A stretch of 64,000 bases of DNA from Vespula vulgaris (lineage: Eukaryota > Arthropoda > Insecta > Hymenoptera > Vespidae), in contig NC_066592.1 of the NCBI RefSeq assembly GCF_905475345.1, positions 3,138,501-3,202,500 on the forward strand, read 5' to 3'. The notes beneath the pieces are model-generated. The model saw only the letters and a list, made by a program, of their open reading frames with translations. It was not told the origin of the DNA and did not search any database. The position numbers and the translations under genes were made by a program. This document shows, one piece after another, positions 25,532 to 38,629 of this stretch. The stretch's first letter is position 1, and each line of letters begins with the position of its first letter.

Positions 25532-28500
25532 TCATTTTTCTTTTTTCCTTTCATCCACTTTATTTAATTGTCTCGATACTAGTTCCCATCTCGACATCCA
25601 CGATGGTCTGCTCATTTCTTGCGTATTAATTTCTTCTATCAAGCTCATCGCTCGTATAAAAAATTCATTTATCTTGCCAGCCGTACCGCGTCGTAGCTTC
25701 GGAAAATTCTTATCTGGGACACATTATTGCTATTAATTTAAAAACGTTCCATTCAAGCGAACATACATTATCGAACTATTAAAATTATTATAAATAATAA
25801 TGGAAAAATAACAAGAAAATAAAAAAAAAAGTGATCAATAAATTTTTAACGATAGTTTAAACCGAAGTTCTCTGATACTCTGATCATGTATGTCGCGACA
25901 CATATAAACATAAATAAAAAAAAAAAGAAAAAAGAACGAAACAAATGACATGCAAGTAAATTTAAAGATATGCTAAAAATAAATAATCGATTTACTCGAA
26001 GGTCGAAAAGAATTCTTCATCCAAACAGTTTGTTGCGTCATAGAAGCGACGAATCTTCTCGTTACGAGACTCTGACTTTCACCAGTCATCGGTCTCAAAC
26101 GAGAAACGAATCTTAAAAGATATTCCAAAAGATATCTGCTAAAACTAGGTATCTTTTCGAAACACCGTTCTGGTTTCGAACTCCAAACGACGATATAACT
26201 TAGACTATCCATATCGAGAACAGGATGTTTCAGTGTCTCCAACCATTCGAAAAGAAGACCAAAGAGAACATCGAGATCCGTTTCGAGTTCCAAACGTTGC
26301 CATGCTGTACAACGATTGTTCAAATCCATCTAAGGACGATCGAAAATGTAAATGAATGAAGGATTTGTTAAAAACAAAAATTTTCTCATTTATTTTACCT
26401 GATATTGTTGCAAAAATTTGTTCATTTTATCGGACAAACTCGTAGAATCTCTTATTAATGCTTTAACCACCTCCTCGATATTAATCTTTCGAAATATTTC
26501 ATTGCTTGCGGCTACCTTTAGATCGATTTGAGATTGTATCTCTTTGTAACAATCGTTATCAACGAGATCTTGTCCGTGAATTCCATCAGCTAAAACATCG
26601 TCTACACAACTGTCGTCCAAACCTAAAGAATTATGTATTAATATATAAATTTTCTAATCCTTTATTGGATATAGAATAATATCTTTAAAAGAAATTTTCA
26701 TCTTTTTAGTAGATACCTGAATAGGCTAAATCGCAAGAAGGAGTGTCAGGCGACGTGCAAAATACGTCGCTCAATCTTCCTATATCATCTACTGTATCTC
26801 GTGAAGATCCTTCGCTGCTACTTGCTCTAGCTTTCGTAGAAGCTAGAAAAAGATTAGTCGTTATAATGATCAGTTTCTGATACAATAATCGTTAATAATT
26901 ATCATATCTTTTTCATAATAATTTTATTAATCGTATGGAGCAATAATTAGATTATTTGTAAAAGTCAAAATGGAAGATATTTAATTAAATTTATTAGATA
27001 CTCGAATAATCAAGAGATGAGTCAGCAAGTGATTCGGTCCAGGAATAAGAATGTCTTATATTTCCTCCGTTCTCTCGTAATTTTTCTAATACGTATGAAA
27101 TAAATTTTCGAGTGAACGGTGTGCTCGAAACTTTGTACTCGATCTCGCAAGGCGAATTATCTTCTTGACAATCGCAAAGCTGTAGAATACGTTCGCAGAT
27201 GGTGAAGACGATCTACGAGAACGAATGATATAAAAGTTTCATCTAATACAAACAATTTTTATATTTCATCATTGAATCTTTCATAATATGATCAGCTGAT
27301 TCATAATTATCATATATAATCCAATTCTTATAACGTGGCTCATGTATCAAATTTTATTTGTCTTGACCCACATAAAATATGACAAACGATTTTAAATCAA
27401 AAAATTGGATTTAATTTTTCTTAACGCTAAATATTATAATTTTTTAATTTTTATAAGCCTCAAGAACGTTTATTAAAACGTGAAATAATTTCTATGTCAT
27501 TTAATCATTTCAAAACGACATATTTAATGTTTCAAATGGAAACAACAGTATACGTGGGCCATCCTGTATATTTGATGATCGATTATAATTATAATTATAA
27601 TTAGGTATGATAATATAAATGGAAGACCTTTGGTATATGTTTAAAAGTACGTTGCTCGTAACCATGCAATATATTATGCTGTCGTTTCAGATACGATTGA
27701 AGACTACAAGCTTTTCTATCGCCGATCGTGCTGTTTAATGGATAAACTATCATCTGTGGTAACACGAAATGTTCAAATTCCTGAACACAAATTATTTGTC
27801 CTCGTGTCTGAATCGCACATGGTCGTTTCATGCGAACGAATCTTATGGCGTCGTTTGCTCTCACACGTAAACTATAAATCAGGTAACATGCGATCAAAAC
27901 ACCTGTTCTACCTAAACCTGTATGGAAAAAGAAAAAGAGAAAATATTCTTTTTAAAAATTCGTCAATCTGTAATTTGATAGGAAACAATGAAATGACGAT
28001 TGGAATAAAATAATAATTAATTTTCTTTTTTACACGAACTTGCTTATTCGTCGATTAAAGTGCAGCAATGGAATCAAAAATAGTATCAATTTGTCTCATT
28101 GTCTAGCACGTTTAATTGAGGCCATAAATAACTAGCTCGTGTAGTCGTATTAAGACCGGAAACAGGAAACCATTATCATGACTGATATACATTCCTCTTT
28201 AACGAAATGGTTATGATATAGATGAACAATGCAGGTAACTATGTTATTTGTAAAGTTTAACCAAATATTTGAATAAACGTTTCGTTGAAATATATGTAAA
28301 ATGTTCGGTCTTGAGTCTTCGCTTAACAAATTTTAAAGTAATCTCAAATGTTAATAGGAAAAGTATAAAGAGGTTTCAATACTCGCGACTGATAAGCTTT
28401 ACCTTTTCCATAGTGAGATTCTATATCCGTAGGTATGCCACTGACAGTGAAAGGTCGAAAGTCAATGTCCTTCTTTTAAATACTACTTTGTACTAGCGGG

Positions 28501-29254
28501 TAGTACCAGACGATTGCGGACACGGAATATACGTATTAGGACGTAATTTTTACTGCACGATGTAAAAAAAAAAAAAAAGAACTTCATGATAAATGGAATA
28601 GGAAAAATAATACAAGATTATTTTTATCGAGCTCATAGATATACCTAAATAAAAAATATTTCTTGACAGATTTGTCAACGAATAGAGATTTCCATGCTAC
28701 GATACGTATCCATTACATTTATTTATATAATTCTTATATTTGTAAAATTTTTTATTTATATATCTATTTAATTCTCTTGAAAAAGACAAACCGCGATTGA
28801 TTCCTATCGTTTAAATAAATCTTCTTAACAATTTGGAATGTATTCGATAGATTCAACGTAACGATTAATCTATCTTCTGAAATTTACGAATCATTCCTAT
28901 TATTTATATAATAGACCAATTTATTAATTTTTATGAGCCACGTTTAAACTCAGGTTTCTCATTTAAGGAATTAAATGGTAGATTAGGCGACGATATTTAT
29001 TAGAATTTTCCTGTCAAACGATAAATCTATGTTGGTATTATCTAATAGTTATGAACACGCGATACTCTACCATTATTTTCTATCTAAAGAATTTCATCGA
29101 AAAAGGGAAAAGGACTTGTAAAATTCAAATAAATTATATAGCCGTTATCTTGTTACGATTCTTCAAAACTTTCATACGTTAGATTTTACCATAAATTATA
29201 TAATTAGTGAAATTCTCACTCATTCTGCATAATTATATAATGACTATAAAAAGA

Positions 29255-29342
<88 letters not shown>

Positions 29343-29479
29343 TAATTACGATAAGCGATTTAACTTGTTCTTGAAAATATTATCGATGATCAAAAGAACG
29401 TTGGAATTGCATAAATAATTTTTATCGAAGAATAACACTCTAAGTCAATATTATTTCGCATAGGGTGGAAATTAGATGA

Positions 29480-29528
<49 letters not shown>

Positions 29529-31538
29529 ATCGATTTACCAGCATGACAGTGAATCGCCACTCTTCCTTCTTGCACGGCAAAGGCTACGACCTTGACCATG
29601 TCCAAAAGTTTTCCCATCGTTGCTTCGCCATAATCCTTCATAGCAAAATTGTAATAATAAACTGTAAATAAGAAAGTATGTGAAATTTGAGGAAAAGGGA
29701 AAGAAAGAAAGAAAAAAGAAACGGAGGATAATTGGATCACAAAATACTCAGGAAAAGAGTTTCTAAATCAAACGATGTTTCCAACAATTCTGTTCCTGTT
29801 TCCTTTCTTTTTCTCTGTGTATATATATGCAGTATATATACATAGGTAGATAGTTTTGCTGCATTGCATGTTACAACACCGAACTTGTTCGATCTAGTTG
29901 TTAGGATCGCGAAATACAGGCGGTTCTTCCTTCCTACCAGGCTCTACCTGCTTAACAAGGACAATTTACCCCCTCTCGTCGCTATCACGAACAACCCCTT
30001 GTTTTATGGCGAAACGTTATGGCCAACTTTCGTTCGAGTTTGACGTCGACGAATTATTCATCCTTCCGTATTAACGGTATATATGTATATATGTATGTAT
30101 ATATCTATATGTATTATCGACACGACTAAACATTTCGATCTCCAAGGAATATATATATATATATACATCTTTGTATAATATATTATACGTATATACAATT
30201 TTATATAGATCTATATCATTTCGAAAATAAATGAAGGATAATATCAATTATAGATCTAATTGTTCTACAAGCATTATTTAATTTTATTGCACACAATACG
30301 TTAATGTAATTATCATATCTATATACTCGTGAATCCAGTCGATTAGTACTAATCGCGTGTAACTCGATTTATCTCGATTACTCAGAAACGTATTATAAAT
30401 TCTATTCTTACTGTTTAATGATCGAGAACTTCCTTCCTTTGAAATTATTTCCTTTATCCAAGGATCTATCAAACACAATGTAGGATATCGTAAAATATTT
30501 CAGGCATAAAATAAAGTATCATCATTTCAATGTTGAAAGTTGGCCCTTCATGGATAACAATAAATCCAAATAAAATTTTTCTTCGAACGAAGAAGAAACG
30601 AAGCGGAAGTCATATACAAAAGTAACTCGTTCGATAAGATGACGAGATAAAAAGCACGTACTCTCGTTCTTCATAAAAATATTAGGATCGTAGGTGAAGC
30701 CACTCTTTTCGAGAGATCCCCCGCAGCTTGCATGTTCACCCGGTGTTTGTAAGTTTATTATGGTTTTTATGCTCCATTCTTGGAACTGGCCAATCATGTT
30801 TTCCTTTATTATTTGCCCGGTACTTGGTCGTGCCATGGCTAAAACATCGTCTGTCACCCTAAAAAATAAAAAAAAAAAAGAAAAGAAAAACAAAAAGAAT
30901 ACCAATTCTTAAATCCTTTTCCGTATATATCATTTTCATTATTTTTTGTATTATTCAGATTTTTAAATTATTAAAAATTTTTATCGCGAATTACATTGTT
31001 CGTGAACGAACGAACGAACGAACGAACGAACGAAGTACGTCGTGCAAGTAAAAACGTCGATACACATGTTCCGGTACATGTAAATCACCATAAATTACTA
31101 ATTTGCAGTTCATAAATTCTTTTCGTCCAAAGTTATCGATTCGTGTACTGATGCTGAACGAGATTAACATAAAACCTCGGTGATATGCAAAATTACGGAA
31201 AGATAGATCGATAACGAACGGCGATTTTTCTTTTCTTCCTCCTTCCTTGCTCTTACTCGATTTATGACTTTTTTCGTTTATTTTTCTTTTTTTAAGTTTT
31301 AATCAAAAATCGAATAGTAATCTCACCAGTGCGAAAAGACGTTTTGTATCGCCATGTGAACCGGTGGCCATGCTTTCGGATTCTCATACTTGCATCTGGA
31401 TCCACCGCAAAAAATGGCACACTGTATCGCCTGCGGCGTAAACTTTCGCAAATTTTCAGAAAACTTGTTGTAACCAGGCAATGGAATATCCGGCAAATTA
31501 GATTGAAGTCCAGCTGGTATCAAAGAGCTTATGTCCAT
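25532..31538 (-). CDS. PTPDC1: Protein tyrosine phosphatase domain-containing protein 1 (PTPDC1)
   Basis: Cytosolic dual-specificity-type cysteine phosphatase. Nine exons in transcription order: 31327-31538, 30662-30858, 29539-29661, 27628-27917, 27002-27212, 26717-26842, 26399-26622, 25996-26329 and 25532-25713. Total 1899 nt, 632 aa, all phases compatible. The N-terminal part reads CGGSRCKYENPKAW, then VTDDVLAMARPST, then IKTIINLQTPGEHASCGGSL, all close to vertebrate PTPDC1. The signature loop HCHAGLGRTG is split by the intron after 29539, with catalytic Cys175 and Arg181 (CX5R). It is followed by a helical region with VRMKRPCAIQTRGQIICVQE. The C-terminal half is less conserved. The donor after 27628 (AAAG then gtcttc) is weak, but it is the only phase-0 choice I could find that keeps the frame. 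The vertebrate protein is linked to centrosomes and cilia; that role is not visible here. Confidence 0.95.
29253..29341. repeat. AAT trinucleotide microsatellite
   Basis: Pure AAT run inside the PTPDC1 intron between 27917 and 29539. Confidence 0.95.
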
Positions 31539-31789
31539 TCTGCGAGAGATCGCTTTGAGTTACGATCGTTTCGTCGATCTTTACGAGAGAAGAAACGTTT
31601 GACGTGAGAAAATTATACCTTCGCATAATTCCACAGAAATTAAAAACAAATCCTTACAATTTATTAAATTATCGTTTTTCTACATTCTCTACATTCGACA
31701 AATCCGTCATTTCTTCTTGCAGGAATGAAAATTGACAAAACAAAAAAAGAAAAATATAGAAAACGAAGAATCATGTTATTTAACTTACG

Positions 31790-31838
31790 TGCGGAAATTT
31801 TTTCGTAGGATCTTCGTCCATCGCATAAAAAAGCACAA
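31790..31838 (-). other. Candidate PTPDC1 5' UTR exon with a short upstream reading frame
   Basis: On the minus strand, an ATG at 31822 begins MDEDPTKKFPH, which runs to a strong donor (CAC then gtaagt) at 31790. Spliced to the acceptor in front of the main exon (exon start 31539), the frame does not join the phosphatase frame. It would stop after about 24 codons, past the main ATG, and so form an overlapping upstream ORF. The splice signal is clear; the exon's 5' end and its use are inferred. Confidence 0.35.
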
Positions 31839-32027
31839 GCGTTGCGAATTAAAAAAAAAAAAAAAAAGAAATGAACTACTAGTGGTCGTTTTTATTTTTC
31901 TTTTTATTCCTGATTTTGTCTTTGTCAAATCACAACGATACGTTAGAATCGAGGGCGCTTAAGGTTGTTTCGATCACGCAGACGAATGACCGAGTGTGTG
32001 AGTAAAAGAGACAGAGAAAGATAATAA

Positions 32028-32059
<32 letters not shown>

Positions 32060-32099
32060 AAAGAAAGAAAGAGAGAGAGAAAGCAAAATGATCAATGGG

Positions 32100-33583
32100 A
32101 AAAAGCACTTAACGTACTCACGTATAAACGCATAGCGACTGGCACTCCCGCCACACCAACAGCCACTTTATCCGCTTTGGAATCGTAAGGGTTGCGCGCG
32201 TGCGTGATGCCACTGTATTATAGCGTAGTATTCCCTACCAACATACATAGGATCGTTCAAGCTTTACTCGATCGTTCCTTCTCCCAGAAAACGAGATCCT
32301 TCCACGATCGAATTTGGTTCATCCTTGTGAAAACTTTATCCGGAAAAAAATGAAATAAAAAGTGTATATTTCATTATACGAAAGGAAGAAGAAATTTTTC
32401 AGCGAAGAAAGTACATATTTAATAAACATATATCGTGATTGACATAAGAAATGTATCAATTAAGACACTTCACCGTAATTTAACAACAGCTTATAAATCA
32501 CAGCTTTGAATATTAACTCTACTTAATGTTCATTTGAAATATTGAAGAAACATATTTTGTCATCTACGCATCTCCCTAAAAATTTCTTCGATATTATATG
32601 TAAGAGAATTATTTAAAATTTAAAACGGTATACTCGATTCTTATCTCGTTGAAAAAAAAAAAAATGAAAAGAAAGAACGGAAGAAAGAAAGAAAAGACAA
32701 ATATTTTGCAAATGACGACGCATCTCATAGTCGAAGCAAAAAAAAAAAGGAAAAGAAAAGAAAAGAAAAATATATATATCTCGTTCGATTAGATCACTTT
32801 TATAATTATCGGCTTATATACATATCTATATCGATAAAAACTCGATAGGTACTCGAAAGATTAAAGAAGATTGAAAAGTAGAGGAGATCTAATCACTGAG
32901 AGTCTTGCATTCTTATCCGGCCTCGAGTTGACCGATCGTGTCGCTGCTGTTGCTTTTGCTGAAATGGCTGCGAAGACGCATGGACGACGAAGAGAAGAAA
33001 CGATTCTCGATGATCCTCGTCGATTCGGCAGTAGCGGCGGACGCGCGCTAGTGTCGGCATCGGCTGTGTTGCTGTTGCTGTTTGCTGCTGCTGGCTGCCT
33101 GAGCTGGCTGCTAGCTATTGCTGATTATTCCTTTTCATCGTCGTCGTTATCATCATCGTCGTCGGTGTCGTCGTTGTCGTCTTCATCATCCCCATCATCA
33201 TCACCATCATCATCACCATCATTATCATTATCATCATCATCATCACCGTCATCGTCAATTTCTTCTCTTTATCTTCGTTCCTCCCATCATCATCTTGGAC
33301 CATCCAATCGAATTCTCATCGATTTCAATCGAACGAGTGGCTTCAACCCTTCTGTTTCTCATCATCGAATCGTCTAAAACGTTGCCAGGAGTAACCAAGA
33401 AAAGTAGCAGAAGAAGGAGAACCGGTTCTCATCGGCGTGGGAAGAAGCGGCACGAGCCGAAGAAGATAACGCGACGCTAGTACGACACGCGAGTTTTCCT
33501 CGAGGATCCTTTCTAATTTGAAGAGAAAAGAAAGAGAGAGGGGAGAGAGAGAGAGAAGACTATCTTTTCTCTCGATCGTCGAG
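32100..33583. promoter_or_regulatory. Head-to-head promoter region of PTPDC1 and the plus-strand muscle-type gene
   Basis: The two genes diverge from here: the PTPDC1 start codon is at 31538 and the next gene's is at 33584. A minus-strand donor (gtgagta) at about 32121 suggests a PTPDC1 leader exon starting near 32150-32220, in a CpG-rich stretch containing GCGCGCGTGCGTG. The plus-strand leader appears to lie at about 32880-33583. Transcription starts are inferred. Confidence 0.4.
32964..33377 (+). other. Upstream open frame of 137 codons in the probable 5' UTR of the next gene
   Basis: ATG at 32964 opens MAAKTHGRRREETILDDPRR and continues through a hydrophobic stretch (SASAVLLLLFAAAGCLSWLL) that could span a membrane. 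It then enters an ATC/TCG repeat-encoded Ser-rich tail and stops at 33375-33377, before the main start at 33584. The N-terminal half is not repeat-derived. It could be an upstream ORF, a small membrane protein or chance; no family is recognised. Confidence 0.3.
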
Positions 33584-33672
33584 ATGAGCTCGTCCACTTT
33601 TGCGGGGTAAGCAATACTTTTTTATTATCTATTATGTACTACGTATTTGATACTATTTTACATATATGCATC

Positions 33673-33720
<48 letters not shown>

Positions 33721-34215
33721 GCAACTTTTTTTCAACGATATATAAAAAAAAAAGGATAAAAAAGCTGACCTTGAAAAAAAAATGATTTATGTTTTTAAAT
33801 TAGCACTGACCACATTCTGTACAATTGACAATTATAAATATATCTGAGAACGAAATATCTTGCATATACGTATATTTTATTTATTTTGTTTTTTTTTTCT
33901 TTTCGCTATATTTTAATACTATCTAATCTTTTATTTCTCCAAGCTTAACTGTAAGAGATCAAATATGAAATCAGATACATTATCGTTTCCTCCTCTTCCT
34001 TCTTACTCGAAGAGGAGAAGATCCATACTTTTGTCTCTCTTATTAACGAAAGAGACGAAGAGGAAACTGCGAGATAAGTAGCGTCTTCCCTTTTAGCTCC
34101 TCTTAAATCCGATCCATACGGAAATACCAAGCAAGTTTCGAATTCGTGAAAGGATTGGGAAAGGTCAGGATGAAAAGAAAAAAAAAAAGATAGAAAGAGA
34201 TGGACAGAGACAGGC

Positions 34216-34254
<39 letters not shown>

Positions 34255-34947
34255 GACAGACAGACAGACAGAAAAAGAGAAAAAAAAAGAGAGAGAGAAG
34301 ATTATGTTCCCCCTTTCGAATATTCATCTCGCGTCCTAAAGTCTCGCGAAAAAAATCAGCCCCGAAGGAAGAAGAAGCAGAAAAAGAAGAAGAAGAAAAA
34401 AAAAAGAAAAAGAAGAGGAAGAAGAAGAAGAGAAAAAGAAGTAGGGACACGTTTCGTTCGTGATCACTCGATCAAAGCCATAGACCTTGTAGCGGTTCCA
34501 AGAAAACATTTCGACCTACATTTCGTATTCAAAGACGAACTTCGATCGGACGTTAATCGTTTCAAGATCGAAAATCTAGTCTTCTTTATCGTTCGGACCG
34601 AAATCTTTTTCTACGAAGTAAAAGAAAAGACTTTATTTCCTCTCTATCATCTTCATTTCTCTTCTTCCTGATTGTAAAGGAAAATAAAAAGAAGTAAAAA
34701 AAAAATATAAAATTAGGGAACTTTAGTGTCTATATGCTTTGACGAAAAAAAAAAAAGAAAAAAAAAAGAGAGAAAATAAGAACTATATCGAATGAGTCGT
34801 TCACAACGAGAGAAACGGTCCAGTATTCAACATGAATGCTGTGCATTGTTCGAATTTACATCGGCGAGTTAACTCAACGAAGTCTCACGAAGAAGTAGGA
34901 GTAGAGGTACATATATAACGGGCGCCCACGTTATATAGCCTGCCCCC

Positions 34948-34985
<38 letters not shown>

Positions 34986-35647
34986 TTCTCGTACGCACTT
35001 TTTCTTTCGACTCCTGCGCCCACGTAAAAGACGTAAAACCGAATTTTCTTCCCTCCAAAATCGTCGAGAGAATAACTTCTTGTTTCTTTTTCTTTTTTCT
35101 TTTTTCTTCTTTTTTTTTTTTACTCCTCTCTTCTTTATTGTTTTCTTCTTCTTTTCTTGGTTTCTTTTTTGAATTATTCATACGTTCTTCTCCTTTTTAA
35201 TTCTCTTCGTCACTTCTAATCTTTCTCCGTTAGCTAATTTTTTTTTAAATACTTTCTTTCGATTCTTTTTAATATTTTCTTTTCGAAAGACCAAGTCGAA
35301 GGTGAAAGAAAATTTTCTAGACGATGTGAATGACCCCTTCCGATCGAAAGGTATAGGAAAATTGTTCATTGCCACGTGCCATCACCAACTCGGCAGGCAA
35401 TTTATTTTTAACGTACGTATACGTGTACCCGCTCACGATGCCTCATCGCTAACGTTGGACCATCCTTCTCTTCTAAGTCTCTCGATCTTTTTTCTTTTTT
35501 CTTTCTTTCCCCTTTCTTTTTTTCGAATTCGATCTCTCTATCTCTATCTATCTATCTATCTATCTATCTCTCTCTCTCTCTCTCTTTTCTGAACCACCAT
35601 TTGGGATAGACCACTCCGTCGATTTCTCTTATGTTAGCAATGACTCA

Positions 35648-35688
<41 letters not shown>

Positions 35689-37261
35689 ATTTTCTAGCTT
35701 ATTCCTTACGCATTATCTTACACAAACTAATCGCCGAGTACCACGTGAGATTGAAAATAGATGACAACGACGTCACTAAGATCCACTCTATATATCTATA
35801 TTTTCGTCTATATTTTTTTCCTCGATGGTCACACGTTCATTGAAAAAATTTTATGATCAAACATAAAAATAATTATTCGTTCTCGTAAAAATCGTAACTA
35901 CTTCCTTTGATATATTATACACTTTCCAAAAACTACAGAAAAAGAATCTGAGGATTCGTAAAAGAATAATTTCAACTATATATTTCTATTAATTTATCTA
36001 TCTCCGATTACTTTTTTCTCGTCTATTCGTCCAATTAATCGGTTATCCGATTTATTCGTCTCGTGGTTCCATTTTTCACAGTACGGAAAAACCACGGCAT
36101 ACGAAATCCTAAAAATAAAATAATCGGAAGCATTTTATACGGCGCTTCGCCGCGCAGGTCAACCCGCTCTAAAATTAAACCGTGCTTGGCGTATCTACCT
36201 AAATACATTTCTATGCTATAGCCTGTGTTGGCTGGGTTCCGAGCTTCGCGGCATCGCACATTCGATTCGCCATGACCGAGCTTTTCTCAGAAAATTTCCC
36301 ATTTACTTGCCGATCGCGATCGTACTCGATTCTCCAACTCTTAACTCTTTTCCCATTTAACTCTCTCATTCACATCTCTATTCCTTCTTCTTAATTCATT
36401 CCATATCTTAAATAATGAATCTACGAATATCTACGATCTTTCGTTTCTTCACTTGTTTCTAATTATTATGTCATTCTAAGATGACGCATTTTTAAATCGT
36501 AAAAAACTTGTTATACTTCTCATAGTTCTTTTTTTTTTTTGGTTATGCATTTATCAAAACGTTCCAAATTTTCGTCGATCAAACGAAATATGTTATAATC
36601 ACTTTTAATATCGCGATTATAAGTATCTAATGTTAATTATTAATTTTAATTATGTAAGTACACCGAGATACGTGTTTACTTCCTCAAACGTTACAACGAA
36701 CGCGAATAATCAACAACGATGAGTAAAGTGGTCTCGTAGTTCTCGCCAAATATTCCACGGAAATCGACTCCGCGACTATTTGAAGCACCTGCGGAATAGA
36801 CGAGCGTATAAAACGAGCCCCGCCACGTGTCACAATGGCCGTGCCAAAATAAAAGCGTCGCTGTTTCGGAGATTCTTCCCGAATATTCTATTATTAAAAG
36901 TTTCACTTTTCTTACGAGAAATATACGAGCCACGAAAAATCTTGCGAAACTTTATCCGTATCTTTCTTTTCTTTTCTTTTCTTTTCTTTCTTCTCGAAAA
37001 TCATCGACGAATCGAAAGTAGTAACGATAGAGTATCGTAATTTAACTTTGATAGTTTACCGAGGTCGATCACCTCTACTATTATCGATACATTAATAACG
37101 ACTAATTACGAGAACTATTCTAGAATAACTTTCCACTCGAGTTATCTTCTTTTAAAGATCAATCAATCAAGATTCTCGAATATTAATGAGAAACTTCTTT
37201 CTCCGGCCGACTTTCTCTAATTTTCTTATTTTCATTAATCTCTTTTTCTATTTCTTCTTTT

Positions 37262-37314
<53 letters not shown>

Positions 37315-37475
37315 GATTTTACGATTCCTTCATGTTTCCTAATTTTATTTAACACCGTCGAACGCACGGCAAACGTAAACTTATTTTTTACGATCAATTA
37401 AACATTTATCTACGATAAAAATCTATTTCTCCTTTTTTCACGATTTTCTAATAGATACATACATACATATATGCC

Positions 37476-37513
<38 letters not shown>

Positions 37514-38590
37514 CGAATGAGATAAATCAATTCGCTCGTTTTATCTGCGAATAGAACGTAATCCTACCGTAAGCTAGTTCGCTCGCACGAACGAACGAAC
37601 GAACGAACGAAAGCATGGCGGGGTGTCGGTTAAATCAGCGGCTAAATTTACATAAGAGTATCTTGAACTCGGTAAAAGCGAGTTAGGTACGTAGCGATAT
37701 GAGCTTCTTCCATCGGCCAAATGAAGATTACTTTCAGATAAATTGGAGAAGTGCGAGAGAGAAAGAGAAAGAAAGAAAAAAAAAAGAAAGAGAGGATACT
37801 TGAAAATGACGAGCGTTCTCGAGAGGTCGACCTTGCGACTCGCCTTAACGTGAAACTTCCATAAATGGAATTCGTTTGCTTTTATAGAACGTATATCGTC
37901 GTTCTTGAGTCAAACGACAAACTTGAGATATCTGGGTTAGTTCGCTAAAGTCTGAATACAAACGTGTTCTCTCTTTCTCTCTCTTTTTTTTTTCTAATTT
38001 TTTTTCTCTCTTGATCTTATATTTTATCTTCCTAATAATATTACAAAAGTTTCGATCGAAATCTTTCGATGTTTCCTCTCTATTATTATTACATTACACA
38101 TCGAGAAACGAAAGTTAGTTTGTGTGCGTCAACAGGTGCGTCCAAACTGGTCCACGATTAAAAGTGTATATTTTTGTCGACATGGAAATATATATATCTA
38201 GCTATCTCAGTGTCTACTATCGCTTTCTTTAATCTCTTTAACACGAACGTCGCTTACATCAAAACCAACGACAAATGTATAAACAATCGATGATTTTAAA
38301 ATACATTTCGTTCGTTCTTTCTATCCGTCCACTCGTTCGTTCGTTCGTATGTTCGTTCGCGAATAACGATGGAGACGTTGAGTCTGTGATTTTTCGTTAT
38401 TTTTAGCTCTAGCAATATTCGTTTAGTTTCTAACACACATCAGTTAGCTAACTTATACTCTTGCTCATTCTCTCTCGAATGTTCTCTTATGTTATGTTAT
38501 TTTCTTTTCAATCGTTTATGACAAGGATCATTCGACTCTTTTAAAAGACTCGTTACTCTTCACTGTCTTCACATGTTGATCAGTCATATG

Positions 38591-38629
<39 letters not shown>

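Noticed and set aside
36035..36259. Minus-strand 74-codon frame beginning MRCREARNPANTG
   Set aside because: Its composition looks protein-like, but it has no flanking splice pattern or family I can name. It lies in the CpG-richer intronic block, which I list as a regulatory candidate.
36691..36933. Minus-strand 80-codon frame
   Set aside because: No recognisable motif; probably chance in the same intronic block.
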